Positions 1-9,522 are shown, numbered from the stretch's first letter. The stretch: 64,000 nt of DNA from Paraburkholderia sp. Tr-20389 (GCF_017104565.1 NZ_JAAGPD010000043.1:1-64000), one strand, 5' to 3'. Notes: generated by a model not told the origin, from the letters alone. Numbers and translations: made by a program.

Positions 1-9
1 CTGATCTAG

Positions 10-1335
10 GAACGCGAACCGCGCGAGGCACGCGAGCCGCGCGGCGGCCGTGAGGCGCGCGAAGGCCGTGAGGCACGTGAACCGCGTGAAGCACGCGAGG
101 CACGTCCGGAACGCGTCGAACGCGGTCAGGAACGAGCCGAACGTGCGGAAGCCGCCGAAGCCCGCGGCGAGCGTCAGGAACGCGGCGAGCGCCGTGAACG
201 TGGCGAGCGCGCCGAACGTGGCGAACGTCGCAAGCAACAGACGGAAGCAGCTGAAGCACTGAACCAGAACGAAGCAGAGGCCGATGTCGCCGCTCAGGCG
301 CAAGCGAATCTCGCGGGCGGCGCTGTCCCCGGCGACGAAGCGCGCGATGGCGAAGAGCGTCGCCGTCGCCGTCGCGGTCGCCGTGGCGGCCGTCGCGAGC
401 GCGAAGAAGAAGGCGTGAATGTGAATACGGCAGCCGATGTCGCGGAAGCAGAAGGCGAAACGGCTGCGGCCGCGTCGACGGAAGCACCCGTGCGTGCACC
501 GGAACACACGGGCCGTCACGAAGCGCAACCGCAAGCGGTGGAAGCCGTGCAGCAGCCCGCGCAGGAAGTGAAGCCGGTCGAAGTCGTCGTGGCAGCCGTC
601 GCGACGAGCGCAGCCGTGGTCAGCGAACTGCATGCATCGGCTGAAACGCCGGCGCTCGCCGTCGAAAAGGCAGAGAAGGCGGAAGCCGTCGTGCCGGCAG
701 ACGAAGCGCCCGTTGCGACGCAAGTCGAAGCCGCTCCGGCCGAGCCGGCGGCTGCAGTCGAGACGCAGCCCGTCGAACCGGTCGCGCCTGTCGTTCCTGT
801 CGCAAAGACGGAAGTGCCCACGGAGACGCTCGCACAGGTTGAAACCTTCGCGGCTGCGGCTGTCGCTGCCGAGCCGGTGGTCGAACCTGTTGCGGCTGCA
901 CCGGCAGCAGCACCTGTGGAAGCCGCACAACCGGCAGCAGAAGCGCCCGTCGCAATGGAACCGACCGTCGCGCCGGTTGCCGAGCCGGTCGTCGAGCCTG
1001 TCGCGGCACCCGCTACGGAAGTCGCGCAAGCGCAACCCGTCGCGGAACCTGTCCAGGAACCGGCTGCCACGCAAGCTGCACCCGTCGCCGCATCGGCCGA
1101 ACCGCAACCCGTTCGCACGAACGGCGCGGCAGCGGGTCAATCGGCGGACGCACTCAAGTCGATGCTGGAAGGCGCCGGCCTCGTCTGGGTCAACACCGAC
1201 TCCGACAAGCTGCGCGCCGCCCAGGAAGCTGCGGCCCAGGCGGTGAAGCCCGCGCGCGTTGCGCGCGAGCGCAAGGCGCTTCCGCCCGTCGACGCGACGC
1301 CGATGCAGCAGGTCGAAACGGCGAAGCATGAGTAA
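10..1335 (+). CDS. rne: Ribonuclease E, C-terminal part (partial)
   Basis: This is the 3' end of the gene for RNase E, the endonuclease that starts mRNA decay and rRNA/tRNA processing. Only the non-catalytic C-terminal half lies in the window. It opens with a long Arg/Glu-rich stretch and an Arg-rich block near 358-402, typical RNA-binding or degradosome scaffold sequence. An Ala/Pro/Val/Glu-rich linker follows. The last 60 or so residues are a more conserved-looking tail with the sequence GLVWVNTDSDKLRAAQE, which I associate with beta-proteobacterial RNase E. The frame is open from base 10 to TAA at 1333-1335. An in-frame TAG sits at 7-9, so the link to the catalytic half cannot be confirmed here. 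A clear terminator follows. The family call is from composition and tail motif, since no catalytic domain is visible. Confidence 0.75.
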   Translation, partial: EREPREAREPRGGREAREGREAREPREAREARPERVERGQERAERAEAAEARGERQERGERRERGERAERGERRKQQTEAAEALNQNEAEADVAAQAQANLAGGAVPGDEARDGEERRRRRRGRRGGRREREEEGVNVNTAADVAEAEGETAAAASTEAPVRAPEHTGRHEAQPQAVEAVQQPAQEVKPVEVVVAAVATSAAVVSELHASAETPALAVEKAEKAEAVVPADEAPVATQVEAAPAEPAAAVETQPVEPVAPVVPVAKTEVPTETLAQVETFAAAAVAAEPVVEPVAAAPAAAPVEAAQPAAEAPVAMEPTVAPVAEPVVEPVAAPATEVAQAQPVAEPVQEPAATQAAPVAASAEPQPVRTNGAAAGQSADALKSMLEGAGLVWVNTDSDKLRAAQEAAAQAVKPARVARERKALPPVDATPMQQVETAKHE

Positions 1336-1378
1336 GCAATCGCTAACTCGATCTGAGCCTTAACGCTCAGGCACCCCG

Positions 1379-1408
1379 AAAAGCCCGCCTCCAAGGCGGG
1401 CTTTTTGT
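1379..1408 (+). terminator. Rho-independent terminator after rne
   Basis: The arms AAAAGCCCGCCT and AGGCGGGCTTTTT form a GC-rich stem with a 3-base loop, followed by a T-run. It lies 44 bases after the rne stop and upstream of moaA. Confidence 0.9.
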
Positions 1409-1510
1409 TGCCGTAAACGTTGATATGCGCCTGATATACCGCGCGTTCGCCCTACTGTGACGAAAAGGGGCTTCCGCTAGAATGAAGTCTGATATTCGAA
1501 ATATTTGACC

Positions 1511-2623
1511 ATGTCCCGACGCATCATTCCTGTTGCCGACGTCAGCGCCATTCCCGACGTCGCCGGTCCCGCCCGGACCCCGCGCGGCGAATTGACCGAT
1601 ACGCTGTCGCGCCCGCTGCGCGACCTGCGTATTTCGGTCACGGACCGCTGCAACTTCCGGTGTGTCTACTGCATGCCGCGCGCCGTGTTCGACAAGGACT
1701 ATCCGTTCCTGCCGCACAGCGCGCTGCTGACCTTCGAGGAAATCGAGCGCATCGCGTCCCTATTCGTCGCGCATGGCGTCGAGAAGATCCGCCTGACGGG
1801 CGGCGAGCCGCTGCTGCGCAAGAACCTCGAATTCCTGATCGAACGCCTCGCGCGGATGACGACGGCCGCCGGCAAGCCGCTCGATCTGACGCTCACGACC
1901 AACGGCTCGCTGCTCGCGCGCAAGGCGCGCAGCCTGAAAGACGCCGGCCTGAACCGCGTCACCGTCAGCCTCGACGCGCTCGACGATGCGTTATTCCGCC
2001 GCATGAACGACGCCGATTTCGCGGTGCGCGACGTGCTCGAAGGCATCGAAGTCGCGCAATCGATCGGGCTTGCGCCGCTGAAGGTCAACATGGTCGTCAA
2101 GCGCGGCACGAACGACGGCGAAATCGTGCCGATGGCGCGGCACTTCAAAGGCTCGGGCGTGGTCCTGCGCTTCATCGAATATATGGACGTCGGCACGTCG
2201 AATGGCTGGAACATGACGGAAGTGCTGCCGTCAGCGGACGTGATTGCGCGTATCAGCGAGCACTTCCCGCTGCTGCCGCTCGAAGCGCACAGCGCCGCCG
2301 AAACTGCGCAGCGCTGGGGTTACGCGGACGGCGGCGGCGAGGTCGGCGTGATCTCCAGCGTGACGCGCGCATTCTGTGGCGACTGCACGCGTGCGCGGCT
2401 GTCGACGGAAGGCAAGGTCTATCTGTGCCTGTTCGCGTCGTCGGGTCACGACCTACGCGCACTCGTACGCAACGGGACAAGCGACGCAGGCATCGCCACC
2501 GCCATCGCCAACATGTGGCACGCACGCGGCGACCGTTACTCGCAGCTGCGCGGCAGCGCGAACGCTGCGGCCAGGACGACGTCGGAAGTGCGGCGCGTCG
2601 AGATGTCGTACATCGGCGGCTGA
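1511..2623 (+). CDS. moaA: GTP 3',8-cyclase MoaA (molybdenum cofactor biosynthesis)
   Basis: MoaA is a radical SAM enzyme that rearranges GTP to 3',8-cyclo-7,8-dihydro-GTP, the first step of molybdopterin synthesis; MoaC then makes cPMP. The 370-residue protein has the N-terminal radical SAM cluster motif CNFRCVYC near residue 55, followed by the SAM-binding LTGGEPLLR. It has the C-terminal second 4Fe-4S cluster motif [10 protein letters not shown] with a later Cys (YLCLF), and the usual C-terminal double Gly (YIGG). I chose ATG 1511 over the in-frame TTG at 1505, which would add only two residues. mobA follows after 15 bases and moeA after that, so the three probably form one operon. Confidence 0.96.
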   Translation: MSRRIIPVADVSAIPDVAGPARTPRGELTDTLSRPLRDLRISVTDRCNFRCVYCMPRAVFDKDYPFLPHSALLTFEEIERIASLFVAHGVEKIRLTGGEPLLRKNLEFLIERLARMTTAAGKPLDLTLTTNGSLLARKARSLKDAGLNRVTVSLDALDDALFRRMNDADFAVRDVLEGIEVAQSIGLAPLKVNMVVKRGTNDGEIVPMARHFKGSGVVLRFIEYMDVGTSNGWNMTEVLPSADVIARISEHFPLLPLEAHSAAETAQRWGYADGGGEVGVISSVTRAFCGDCTRARLSTEGKVYLCLFASSGHDLRALVRNGTSDAGIATAIANMWHARGDRYSQLRGSANAAARTTSEVRRVEMSYIGG

Positions 2624-2638
2624 GTCCGTCGTCATCGC

Positions 2639-3253
2639 ATGACAGTGACACGCAACGACATCACGGGTCTGCTCCTCGCGGGCGGGCGCGGCATGCGCAT
2701 GGGCGGCGCCGACAAAGGCCTGCAGACGCTGCACGGCGAACCGCTCGCGCTGCATGTGATGCGCCGCCTGGCACCGCAGGCCGTCACGCTGTTGATCAGC
2801 GCAAACCGGCACCGGGATCGCTACGCCGAACTCGGCGCGCCCTTTCACGCGACCGTGATCACCGATACGCTCCCCGATTTCCCCGGGCCGCTCGCCGGTC
2901 TGCTCGCAGGGCTGCGCGCGGCGCGCACGCCGTTCGTGCTGTCGGCGCCTTGCGACACGCCCGGCCTGCCTGCCGATCTCGCCGATCGCCTCGCGGCTGC
3001 ACTAGACGAACACAAGGCGAATATCGCGACCGTCACGACGGCGGACGCCGACGGCAATACCTCGATCCACCCCGTTTTCGCACTGGTGCGCACATCGCTG
3101 GCCGACGACCTCGAAGGCTTTCTGCAGGCGGGCGAGCGTAAGGTTCGCACGTGGTACGCACGCCACAGGGCCGTCGAAGTCGCCTTTCCGGACGAGCGCA
3201 CGTTTTACAATATCAATTCACTGCAGGAACTTGCCGACTTCGAACGGAGTTAA
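2639..3253 (+). CDS. mobA: Molybdenum cofactor guanylyltransferase MobA
   Basis: MobA transfers GMP from GTP to Mo-molybdopterin, giving the guanine dinucleotide cofactor used by DMSO-reductase-type enzymes. The 204-residue protein has the nucleotide-binding N terminus LLLAGGRGMRMGGADKGL and the later acidic/Pro pattern around DTLPDFPGPLAGLLAG and SAPCDTPGLP, both typical of the family. Length is normal. It begins 15 bases after moaA and precedes moeA by 82 bases, in a moaA-mobA-moeA order common in Burkholderiales. The call is secure from the N-terminal motif and context. Confidence 0.94.
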   Translation: MTVTRNDITGLLLAGGRGMRMGGADKGLQTLHGEPLALHVMRRLAPQAVTLLISANRHRDRYAELGAPFHATVITDTLPDFPGPLAGLLAGLRAARTPFVLSAPCDTPGLPADLADRLAAALDEHKANIATVTTADADGNTSIHPVFALVRTSLADDLEGFLQAGERKVRTWYARHRAVEVAFPDERTFYNINSLQELADFERS

Positions 3254-3335
3254 TCGAGGCCGGCATCAGCAGCCGCCATTTGCCGCGATCGCCCGGCCGC
3301 CGCCGCACCGCATCCCGTCGCGACGCTCCCCTTTC

Positions 3336-4631
3336 ATGACCACGCTGAACGAAACCTCGAGTTGCGTCGCACAGTACGACGCCCAAGCCATGCCGGTATC
3401 CGCCGTCCAGGCGATCGTCCGCGAGTGGGCGTCGCCCGTGACGACGGTCGAGCGCGTGCATCTGCGTGATGCGCTGAACCGCGTGCTCGCGCAGGACATC
3501 GTGTCGCCCATCGACGTGCCCGCGCACGACAACTCCGCGATGGACGGCTACGCGTTTTCCGGCGCGGCGCTCGAAGGTCAGACGGGCGAAATCGCGCTGG
3601 GCGTGGCGGGCAAGGCGTTCGCGGGGCATCCGTTCGAAGGCCGCATCGACGTCACGCAATGCGTGCGCGTAATGACGGGCGCGACGATGCCTGCTGGCTG
3701 CGACACCGTGGTGCCACAAGAAGCCGTTGCACGTGATGGCGACACGGTCCGCTTCCAGGCCCCGCCCTTGCGTACGGGCGCCAACCGGCGCCTCGCGGGC
3801 GAAGACCTCGCGAGCGGCGCCGTCGCGCTGAAGGCGGGCCGCATCGTGCGCGCGTCGGACCTCGGACTGCTCGCGTCGCTCGGCATCGGCGAGATATCGG
3901 TACGGCGCCGGCTGCGCGTCGCCTTCTTTTCGACAGGCGACGAACTGCGCTCGATCGGCGAGCCGCTCGATCCCGGCTGCGTCTACGACAGCAACCGTTA
4001 CACGCTCTTCGCGATGCTCAAACGCCTCGACGTCGATCCGATCGATCTCGGCGTGGTCCGCGACGAACCCGCCGCGCTCGAAGAAGCGTTGCGAACGGCT
4101 GCCGCCAGTGCGGATGTCGTGATAACCTCCGGCGGCGTTTCTGTCGGAGAAGCCGATCTGACGAAGCAGATGCTGCGTCTGCTCGGCGATGTCGCTCACT
4201 GGAGTCTCGCGATGCGCCCCGGCCGGCCGCTGGCGTTCGGGCGCATCTGGTCAGGCGGCAAACCGGGCGCGGGCGAACCGGCCATCTTCTTCGGTCTGCC
4301 GGGCAACCCCGTAGCAGTAATGGCGGCGTTCTACCAGATCGTGCGCGAAGTGCTGCTGCGGATGTCGGGCGCGACCACGCACCCGCTGCCGCTGATCCGC
4401 GCCGCGTGCATCGAGCCGATCCGCAAGCGGCCGGGCCGCACAGAATTCCAGCGCGGCGTCGCGCAGCGCGACGCGCAAGGCGAATGGCACGTTACGCCGA
4501 CGGGCTCGCAGGGCTCGGGCGTGCTCAGTTCGATGAGCGAAGCAAACTGCTTTATCGTGCTCGCCCACGAACAGGCCGACCTCGATCCGGGCGACCCCGT
4601 CGATATCATGCTGTTCGACGGCCTGATCTGA
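3336..4631 (+). CDS. moeA: Molybdopterin molybdenumtransferase MoeA
   Basis: MoeA inserts molybdate into adenylylated molybdopterin at the end of cofactor assembly. The 431-residue protein shows the family landmarks in order: the early DNSAMDGYA motif near residue 65, RVMTGATMPAGCDTVVP, the MoCF-binding domain with FFSTGDEL and YDSNRYTL, then TSGGVSVGEAD, MRPGRPLAFG and GLPGNPVAVM. A small C-terminal beta domain follows. I chose ATG 3336, which begins a normal MoeA N terminus; the open frame extends further up to 3231 in low-complexity sequence. Last gene of the moa-mob-moe run. Confidence 0.95.
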   Translation: MTTLNETSSCVAQYDAQAMPVSAVQAIVREWASPVTTVERVHLRDALNRVLAQDIVSPIDVPAHDNSAMDGYAFSGAALEGQTGEIALGVAGKAFAGHPFEGRIDVTQCVRVMTGATMPAGCDTVVPQEAVARDGDTVRFQAPPLRTGANRRLAGEDLASGAVALKAGRIVRASDLGLLASLGIGEISVRRRLRVAFFSTGDELRSIGEPLDPGCVYDSNRYTLFAMLKRLDVDPIDLGVVRDEPAALEEALRTAAASADVVITSGGVSVGEADLTKQMLRLLGDVAHWSLAMRPGRPLAFGRIWSGGKPGAGEPAIFFGLPGNPVAVMAAFYQIVREVLLRMSGATTHPLPLIRAACIEPIRKRPGRTEFQRGVAQRDAQGEWHVTPTGSQGSGVLSSMSEANCFIVLAHEQADLDPGDPVDIMLFDGLI

Positions 4632-4694
4632 GCGCGCGAGACCCCAGCTTTTCACGCATCACGCATTCCACTACGACATACGGGTTTGACTTAC

Positions 4695-4970
4695 ATGAAA
4701 AAACAGATCTCGTTCATTGCACCGGGGCAAACGGCAAAGGCACTGATCCTCGTGTATCTGACATTCAGCGTGCCGATCGTGCTGCTCGGCGTGCTGGTCG
4801 CGTTCATCCGTTATGGCTCGGTGGAACTGAGCACCGTGTTCAGCGCGCTGCTGCTCAACGCGATTCTCGGCTTCATCCTGCTGTGGATCGCGTGCCACGC
4901 GTACAACTGGGTCGCGTCGCGCTTCGGCGGCATCGAAATCCAGCTGAGTGACGTGCCGGAGGAAGCGTAA
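4695..4970 (+). CDS. Small two-helix membrane protein, function unknown
   Basis: This 91-residue protein has two clear hydrophobic segments, about residues 16-39 (starting LILVYLTFSVPIVLLGVLVA) and 47-70 (around LLLNAILGFILLWIA). A short soluble C terminus carries GGIEIQLSDVPEEA. It is probably an inner-membrane protein. ATG 4695 follows an in-frame TTG at 4686. Its stop overlaps the start of the next gene (TAATG), so the two are probably translated together. I do not recognise a functional family. Confidence 0.75.
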   Translation: MKKQISFIAPGQTAKALILVYLTFSVPIVLLGVLVAFIRYGSVELSTVFSALLLNAILGFILLWIACHAYNWVASRFGGIEIQLSDVPEEA

Positions 4971-5458
4971 TGTCGGCGACGATCCGCGCGGCCACGAAGG
5001 ACGACGTCGGCGCGATGCTCGCGCTGATGTACGAGCTGGCCGAATTCGAAAAGCTGACGCATCTGTTCGTCGCGACGGAGGCGGACCTGGGTGACGCGCT
5101 GTTCGGCGCGCGGCCGTCGGCGGAAGCGATCGTGGCCGAGCGCGATGGAAAGATGATCGGTTACGCGCTCTTCTTCCATAACTACTCGACCTTCCTCGGC
5201 CGCCGCGGCCTGTATCTCGAAGACCTGTACGTGCGCCCCACCGAGCGCGGCACGGGGCTCGGCTCGAAGATGCTGCGCTACCTGGCGGCACTCGCCGTCG
5301 AACGTCAATGCGGTCGCTTCGAATGGTCGGTACTGGACTGGAACCAGCCCGCGATCGATTTCTATCAGAAGATGGGCGCAACGGTACTGCCCGACTGGCG
5401 CATCGTGCGCATCACGGGCGACTCGCTGGATCAACTCGCAGCCAGCGCGGCGACCTGA
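4970..5458 (+). CDS. GNAT family N-acetyltransferase
   Basis: The protein is 162 residues, the normal size of a single-domain GNAT acetyltransferase. GNAT enzymes transfer acetyl from acetyl-CoA to amines. The acetyl-CoA loop is visible around residues 85-105: LYLEDLYVRPTERGTGLGSK, with the R-x-x-G-x-G pattern. Near the C terminus WSVLDWNQPAIDFYQKMGA matches the diamine-acetyltransferase-like (SSAT/YhfO-type) subgroup. The substrate cannot be read from sequence. The start overlaps the stop of the membrane protein gene by one base. A strong bidirectional terminator follows. Confidence 0.9.
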   Translation: MSATIRAATKDDVGAMLALMYELAEFEKLTHLFVATEADLGDALFGARPSAEAIVAERDGKMIGYALFFHNYSTFLGRRGLYLEDLYVRPTERGTGLGSKMLRYLAALAVERQCGRFEWSVLDWNQPAIDFYQKMGATVLPDWRIVRITGDSLDQLAASAAT

Positions 5459-5478
5459 TCATCTGGCTTCGGCCGGGA

Positions 5479-5515
5479 GAAAAGGCGCATGACCGTAACG
5501 GTTATGCGCCTTTTT
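5479..5515. terminator. Bidirectional terminator between GNAT gene and rmuC
   Basis: The arms AAAAGGCGCATGACCG and CGGTTATGCGCCTTTTT form a long stem with a 3-base loop. There are As on the left and Ts on the right, so it can end transcription from both converging genes. Confidence 0.88.
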
Positions 5516-5526
5516 CACATCCGGAT

Positions 5527-7011
5527 TCAGGACTCGTCGGGATCGACGCCCGATAGCGAGTCCCCGAGCAATCCCGCCGCCCGTTCTTCCGGCAACGCCT
5601 CGACATCGCGCAGCTTGCGGTTCATCTGGCGCGTCCGCACTTCCGCGGCTTCGATCGAACGCGTGACCGTTTCGAGTTGCGACTTGGTTTTCGCGAGCAC
5701 ATCGCCGAACTTGCCGAACTCCGTCTTCACGGCGCCCAGCACCTGCCACACTTCGCTCGAACGTTGCTCGATGGCGAGCGTACGGAAACCCATCTGCAGA
5801 CTGTTGAGCAGTGCCGTCAATGTCGTCGGACCCGCGATCGTCACGCGATAGTCGCGCTGCAAAAGATCCGTGAGCCCCGGCCGACGCAAGATCTCGGCAT
5901 ACAGCCCTTCCGTCGGCAGGAACAGCAGCGCGAAATCGGTGGTGTGCGGTGGCGACACGTACTTGTCCGCAATCGTCCTGGCTTCCGCGCGAATTCGCCC
6001 TTCGAGCGCGCGCGACGCCTCTTCGACTGCAACGGGATCGGCACGCTCCTGCGCTTCGATCAGACGTTCATAGTCCTCACGCGGAAACTTTGCATCGATA
6101 GGCAACCAGACCGGCGTAGCCGCTGCATCGGGAGTCGGCTGACGGCCGGGCAGCTTGATCGCGAACTCGACGCGATCGTTGCTCTTCGGAATCGTCGCAA
6201 CGTTTTTCGCGTATTGATCGGACGTCAGTATCTGTTCGAGCAACGCTTCGAGCTGCACTTCGCCCCACGTGCCTCGCGTCTTGACGTTCGTCAGCACCTT
6301 CTTCAAATCGCCGACGCCCGCAGCCAGCGTCTGCATTTCGCCCAGGCCGCGATGCACCTGTTCGAGACGATCGGACACGAGCTTGAACGATTCGCCGAGG
6401 CGCTGTTCGAGCGTCGCGTGCAGCTTCTCGTCGACGGTGCGGCGCATCTCGTCGAGCTTCGTCGCATTGTTCGCCTCGATGTCTTTCAGGCGCTGCTCGA
6501 TGGTTGCCCGCACTTCCGCGAAGCGCCGGTCGTTGGCCTCCGTCACCTGCGCCAGCTGATGCTGCAAGGTTTCGCCGAAGCGCGTGAGCGTCACGCTCTG
6601 CTCGTCGCGCGCCTGCTGTGCCTGCTGCTGGAAGCTGTAGCGCACGGCCTCCAGTTGCTGCGCGTTGGTCTCCGTGAGCTTGACGAGCTGCTGCGCGAAA
6701 CCGTCGATCTTGCCCGCCTGCACCGTCGTCATACTCGTGAACTGCGACGCGAGCGTCTGCTGGAACTGCGAAAAGCCACCGCTCAGTTCAGTGCGCGACA
6801 CACGCGCCGTTTCGGAAATGGCGCCGCGCAACTCGCGTTCGAGCCGCTGGTACTCGCGCGTCTGGGCAAGCGCGGCGGCGTCCAGCCGCTCGCCCAGTTC
6901 ATCGATGTAGACATGCTGCTGCCCGGCATTGGCGCCACGTAGCAATAACGCGAGTGCAATGACGAGCGCGACGGCCAGTACGGCAATGGCCGCGATCAAA
7001 ACCATCGTCAT
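5527..7011 (-). CDS. rmuC: DNA recombination protein RmuC
   Basis: RmuC is a membrane-anchored, coiled-coil protein with a nuclease-like fold; in E. coli its loss raises inversion between short repeats. The 494-residue protein has one N-terminal membrane segment (residues 4-25), a long coiled coil to about 225, and then the RmuC domain. That domain includes NVKTRGTWGEVQLEALLEQ, WLPIDAKFPREDYERL and TDFALLFLPTEGLYAEIL. ATG 7011 overlaps the stop of the upstream dehydrogenase gene (ATGA); a second ATG at 7005 is also possible. It is co-transcribed with that gene. Confidence 0.93.
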   Translation of the reverse strand: MTMVLIAAIAVLAVALVIALALLLRGANAGQQHVYIDELGERLDAAALAQTREYQRLERELRGAISETARVSRTELSGGFSQFQQTLASQFTSMTTVQAGKIDGFAQQLVKLTETNAQQLEAVRYSFQQQAQQARDEQSVTLTRFGETLQHQLAQVTEANDRRFAEVRATIEQRLKDIEANNATKLDEMRRTVDEKLHATLEQRLGESFKLVSDRLEQVHRGLGEMQTLAAGVGDLKKVLTNVKTRGTWGEVQLEALLEQILTSDQYAKNVATIPKSNDRVEFAIKLPGRQPTPDAAATPVWLPIDAKFPREDYERLIEAQERADPVAVEEASRALEGRIRAEARTIADKYVSPPHTTDFALLFLPTEGLYAEILRRPGLTDLLQRDYRVTIAGPTTLTALLNSLQMGFRTLAIEQRSSEVWQVLGAVKTEFGKFGDVLAKTKSQLETVTRSIEAAEVRTRQMNRKLRDVEALPEERAAGLLGDSLSGVDPDES

Positions 7012-7997
7012 GAACGCGCCTTCCCGATCACATCCGGGTTGATCGGATTCGGCGGACGCCCTGCCCGCGGCCCTTCGCCCAGCGCGGCGATCAGATTGTC
7101 GGCGGCGAGATTCGCCATCGCACGGCGCGTCGCTTCCGTCGCGCTCGCGATGTGCGGCGTCAGCACGACGTTCGGCACGCTCAGCAATGCCGGATTCAAC
7201 TTCGGCTCGCCCTCGAACACGTCGAGGCCCGCTGCCGCGATGCGCTTCTCGCGCAGTGCAACGGCAAGCGCCGCGTCGTCGACGATGCCGCCGCGCGCGA
7301 TATTCGTGAGCGTCGCGGTCGGCTTCATCTGCGCGAGTTCGGCTGCGCCGATCGTGTGATGGCTTTCCGCCGTGTACGGCAGCACCAGCACGACGTGATC
7401 GGCGCGGCGCAGCAGGTCTTCCTTCGATACATACGTCGCGTTCAGCTCCGCTTCGATGTCGGGCGCGACGCGCGAACGGTTGTGATAGATCACATTCATG
7501 TTGAAGCCGCGCGCACGACGCGCCAGCGCCTGGCCGATGCGGCCCATGCCGATCACGCCGAGCGTCGAGCCGTACAAGTCCGAGCCGAGAAAGCCGTCAT
7601 ACGACCACTTGTCCCATTTGCCCGCACGCAGCCAGTGTTCCGATTCGGCGATGCGGCGCGCGGCTGCCATCATCAGCGCCCAGCCGAAGTCCGCCGTCGA
7701 TTCGTTGAGCACGTCGGGCGTATTCGTGCCGAGCACGTTCGATGCATTGAACGCGGCCATATCGAAGTTGTTGTAGCCGACGGCCATGTTCGACACCACC
7801 CGCAGGCGCGGCGCGACCGCGAGCACGGATGCGTCGATCACGTCGCCCGCCGTCAGTGCGCCGTCCTTGTCGGCGAGCCGGCGCTTGAGTTCGTCGGCGG
7901 GCAGCACGTCGCCGCCATTCCATTCGACGTCGAAATGCTGCTTGAGGCGCTCGATCACATCCGGAAAGATGGGACGCGCGACCAGAATCTTTTGCAT
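7008..7997 (-). CDS. D-2-hydroxyacid dehydrogenase (glyoxylate/hydroxypyruvate reductase type)
   Basis: This is a 329-residue NAD(P)-dependent dehydrogenase that should reduce 2-keto acids such as glyoxylate, hydroxypyruvate or 2-ketogluconate. The nucleotide-binding loop is GVIGMGRIGQALARRARG. The catalytic Arg lies in NIARGGIVDD and the catalytic His in TPHIASAT. ATG 7997 is chosen because GGAG sits about 7 bases upstream; the open frame continues to 8045 without support. The gene overlaps rmuC by four bases. The exact substrate is not readable. Confidence 0.92.
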   Translation of the reverse strand: MQKILVARPIFPDVIERLKQHFDVEWNGGDVLPADELKRRLADKDGALTAGDVIDASVLAVAPRLRVVSNMAVGYNNFDMAAFNASNVLGTNTPDVLNESTADFGWALMMAAARRIAESEHWLRAGKWDKWSYDGFLGSDLYGSTLGVIGMGRIGQALARRARGFNMNVIYHNRSRVAPDIEAELNATYVSKEDLLRRADHVVLVLPYTAESHHTIGAAELAQMKPTATLTNIARGGIVDDAALAVALREKRIAAAGLDVFEGEPKLNPALLSVPNVVLTPHIASATEATRRAMANLAADNLIAALGEGPRAGRPPNPINPDVIGKARS

Positions 7998-8051
7998 TGC
8001 TGTTCTCCGGGTATCAGTCCGCAGCGCACGCCCTTCGGCGCGCATGCAGCA

Positions 8052-9452
8052 TTAGAAGAAAATCCACGACGTCGCGATGAACAACGGTATCAGCACGATG
8101 CCCGCCCACGCGAGATAGCCGAAAAAACCGGGCATCTGTACGCCACGCGATTCGGCGATCGCTTTCACCATGAAGTTCGGCGCGTTGCCGATGTAGCTGT
8201 TCGCGCCCATAAACACGGCGCCCGCCGAAATGGCCGCGAGCGTCGACGCGCCCGTGCTCATCAACGTCTGCGCGTCGCCGCCGGCGAGGTTGAAGAACAC
8301 GAGATACGTGGGTGCATTATCGAGGAACGACGACAACAGGCCCGTCGCCCAGAAGTACATATCATCGCGCGGCTGGCCGGCCGTGTCGTTGACGAGGTGC
8401 ACGACAGCGCTGAACGCACCCGCCTCGCCCGCTCGCAACATCATGATGACGGGCGCGATCGTCACGAAGATACCCGCAAAGAGTTTCGCGACTTCTTCGA
8501 TGGGCGCCCAGTTGAAAGCGTTGCCCTCGCGCGCGGCTCGCGGTGTGACAGCCAGCGACAGCAGCGTCAGCGCGATCAGCGCCGCGTCTCGCACGATATT
8601 CTGCAACTCGACGTGCGTGCCCGCTACATCGAACGTGATGCCGGGTTTCCAGATGCCGCTCATCAGCACGAGCGCGATCACCAGCGCGAGCAGCACGAAA
8701 TTGATCTTGCCGATGGCGCCTACCATTCGCGTATCGGGCGACGGATCGACGGGAAGCACTTCCTCGCGATGCCGGAAATAGTACGAATCGAGTGCGTAGA
8801 ACACGGCGAGCAGAACGCCGCAGACGAACAGCATGGGCAGCGCGAGATGCACCGTCGTCCAGAAGAAGCCGACGCCGTTCAGAAAGCCGAGGAACAACGG
8901 CGGATCGCCCAGCGGCGACAGCGAACCGCCCGCATTCGCGACCAGAAAGATGAAGAACACGACGACATGCACGGCGTGCCGGCGATTGTCGTTGGCGCGC
9001 AAGAGCGGCCGGATCAGCAGCATCGCGGCGCCCGTCGTGCCCATGATGCTCGCGAGCACCGTGCCGAGCGCAAGCAGCGCCGTGTTCAGCCGCGGCGAAC
9101 CATGCAGATTGCCCGTCACGCAGATGCCGCCCGCGACGGTATAGAGCGTCGTCAACAACACGATGAACGGCAGGTACTCTTCGAGCAGTGCATGAATGAG
9201 CGTGCCCAACGCCGTCGAAGCCCCGAAAGCGAACGCAAAGGGGACGAGAAACAGAACGGCCCACGCGGCAGAAATCTTGCCGAAATGGTGATGCCAGACC
9301 TTGGGCGCGACGAGAGGAAAGACAGCGATCGACAACAGGATGCCCGCGAACGGTACGCCCCACCACGCCGACAGCGATGCGCCGTCGAGACTCGCCGCCG
9401 AGGCCGCAACCGGCCAGCACGTCAACGCAAGCCATAGCGCGAGAGCGCCCAT
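8052..9452 (-). CDS. NhaD-type Na+/H+ antiporter (ion transporter superfamily)
   Basis: The protein has about 466 residues and 11-13 hydrophobic segments spread over its length. Motifs fit the NhaD branch of the ion transporter superfamily: VTGNLHGSPRLNTALLALG, GTTGAAMLLIRPLLRAN, NAGGSLSPLGDPPLFLGFL, SSFLDNAPTYLVFFNLAGG and MGANSYIGNAPNFMVKA. It would exchange Na+ or Li+ for protons at the inner membrane. Start is uncertain: ATG 9452 precedes a signal-like segment, while the open frame begins at 9548 inside lutC. It lies just downstream of lutC on the same strand. A citrate-type substrate is less likely but not excluded. Confidence 0.82.
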   Translation of the reverse strand: MGALALWLALTCWPVAASAASLDGASLSAWWGVPFAGILLSIAVFPLVAPKVWHHHFGKISAAWAVLFLVPFAFAFGASTALGTLIHALLEEYLPFIVLLTTLYTVAGGICVTGNLHGSPRLNTALLALGTVLASIMGTTGAAMLLIRPLLRANDNRRHAVHVVVFFIFLVANAGGSLSPLGDPPLFLGFLNGVGFFWTTVHLALPMLFVCGVLLAVFYALDSYYFRHREEVLPVDPSPDTRMVGAIGKINFVLLALVIALVLMSGIWKPGITFDVAGTHVELQNIVRDAALIALTLLSLAVTPRAAREGNAFNWAPIEEVAKLFAGIFVTIAPVIMMLRAGEAGAFSAVVHLVNDTAGQPRDDMYFWATGLLSSFLDNAPTYLVFFNLAGGDAQTLMSTGASTLAAISAGAVFMGANSYIGNAPNFMVKAIAESRGVQMPGFFGYLAWAGIVLIPLFIATSWIFF

Positions 9453-9522
9453 CGACGAACACACGACCCGCTGCGTCGACGCGCCAGGCAACCGCGACAA
9501 GCTGCCCTGCAACGGCACGACC

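Noticed and set aside
1660-3141. A 493-codon open frame on the plus strand overlapping moaA and mobA
   Set aside because: It is a high-GC shadow in another frame of two clearly real genes; its composition is Arg/Ala-rich without any motif.
7152-9437. A 761-codon open frame opposite the dehydrogenase and antiporter genes
   Set aside because: It is an antisense shadow, rich in Arg, His and Gln, with no domain, while the minus-strand proteins have clear motifs.
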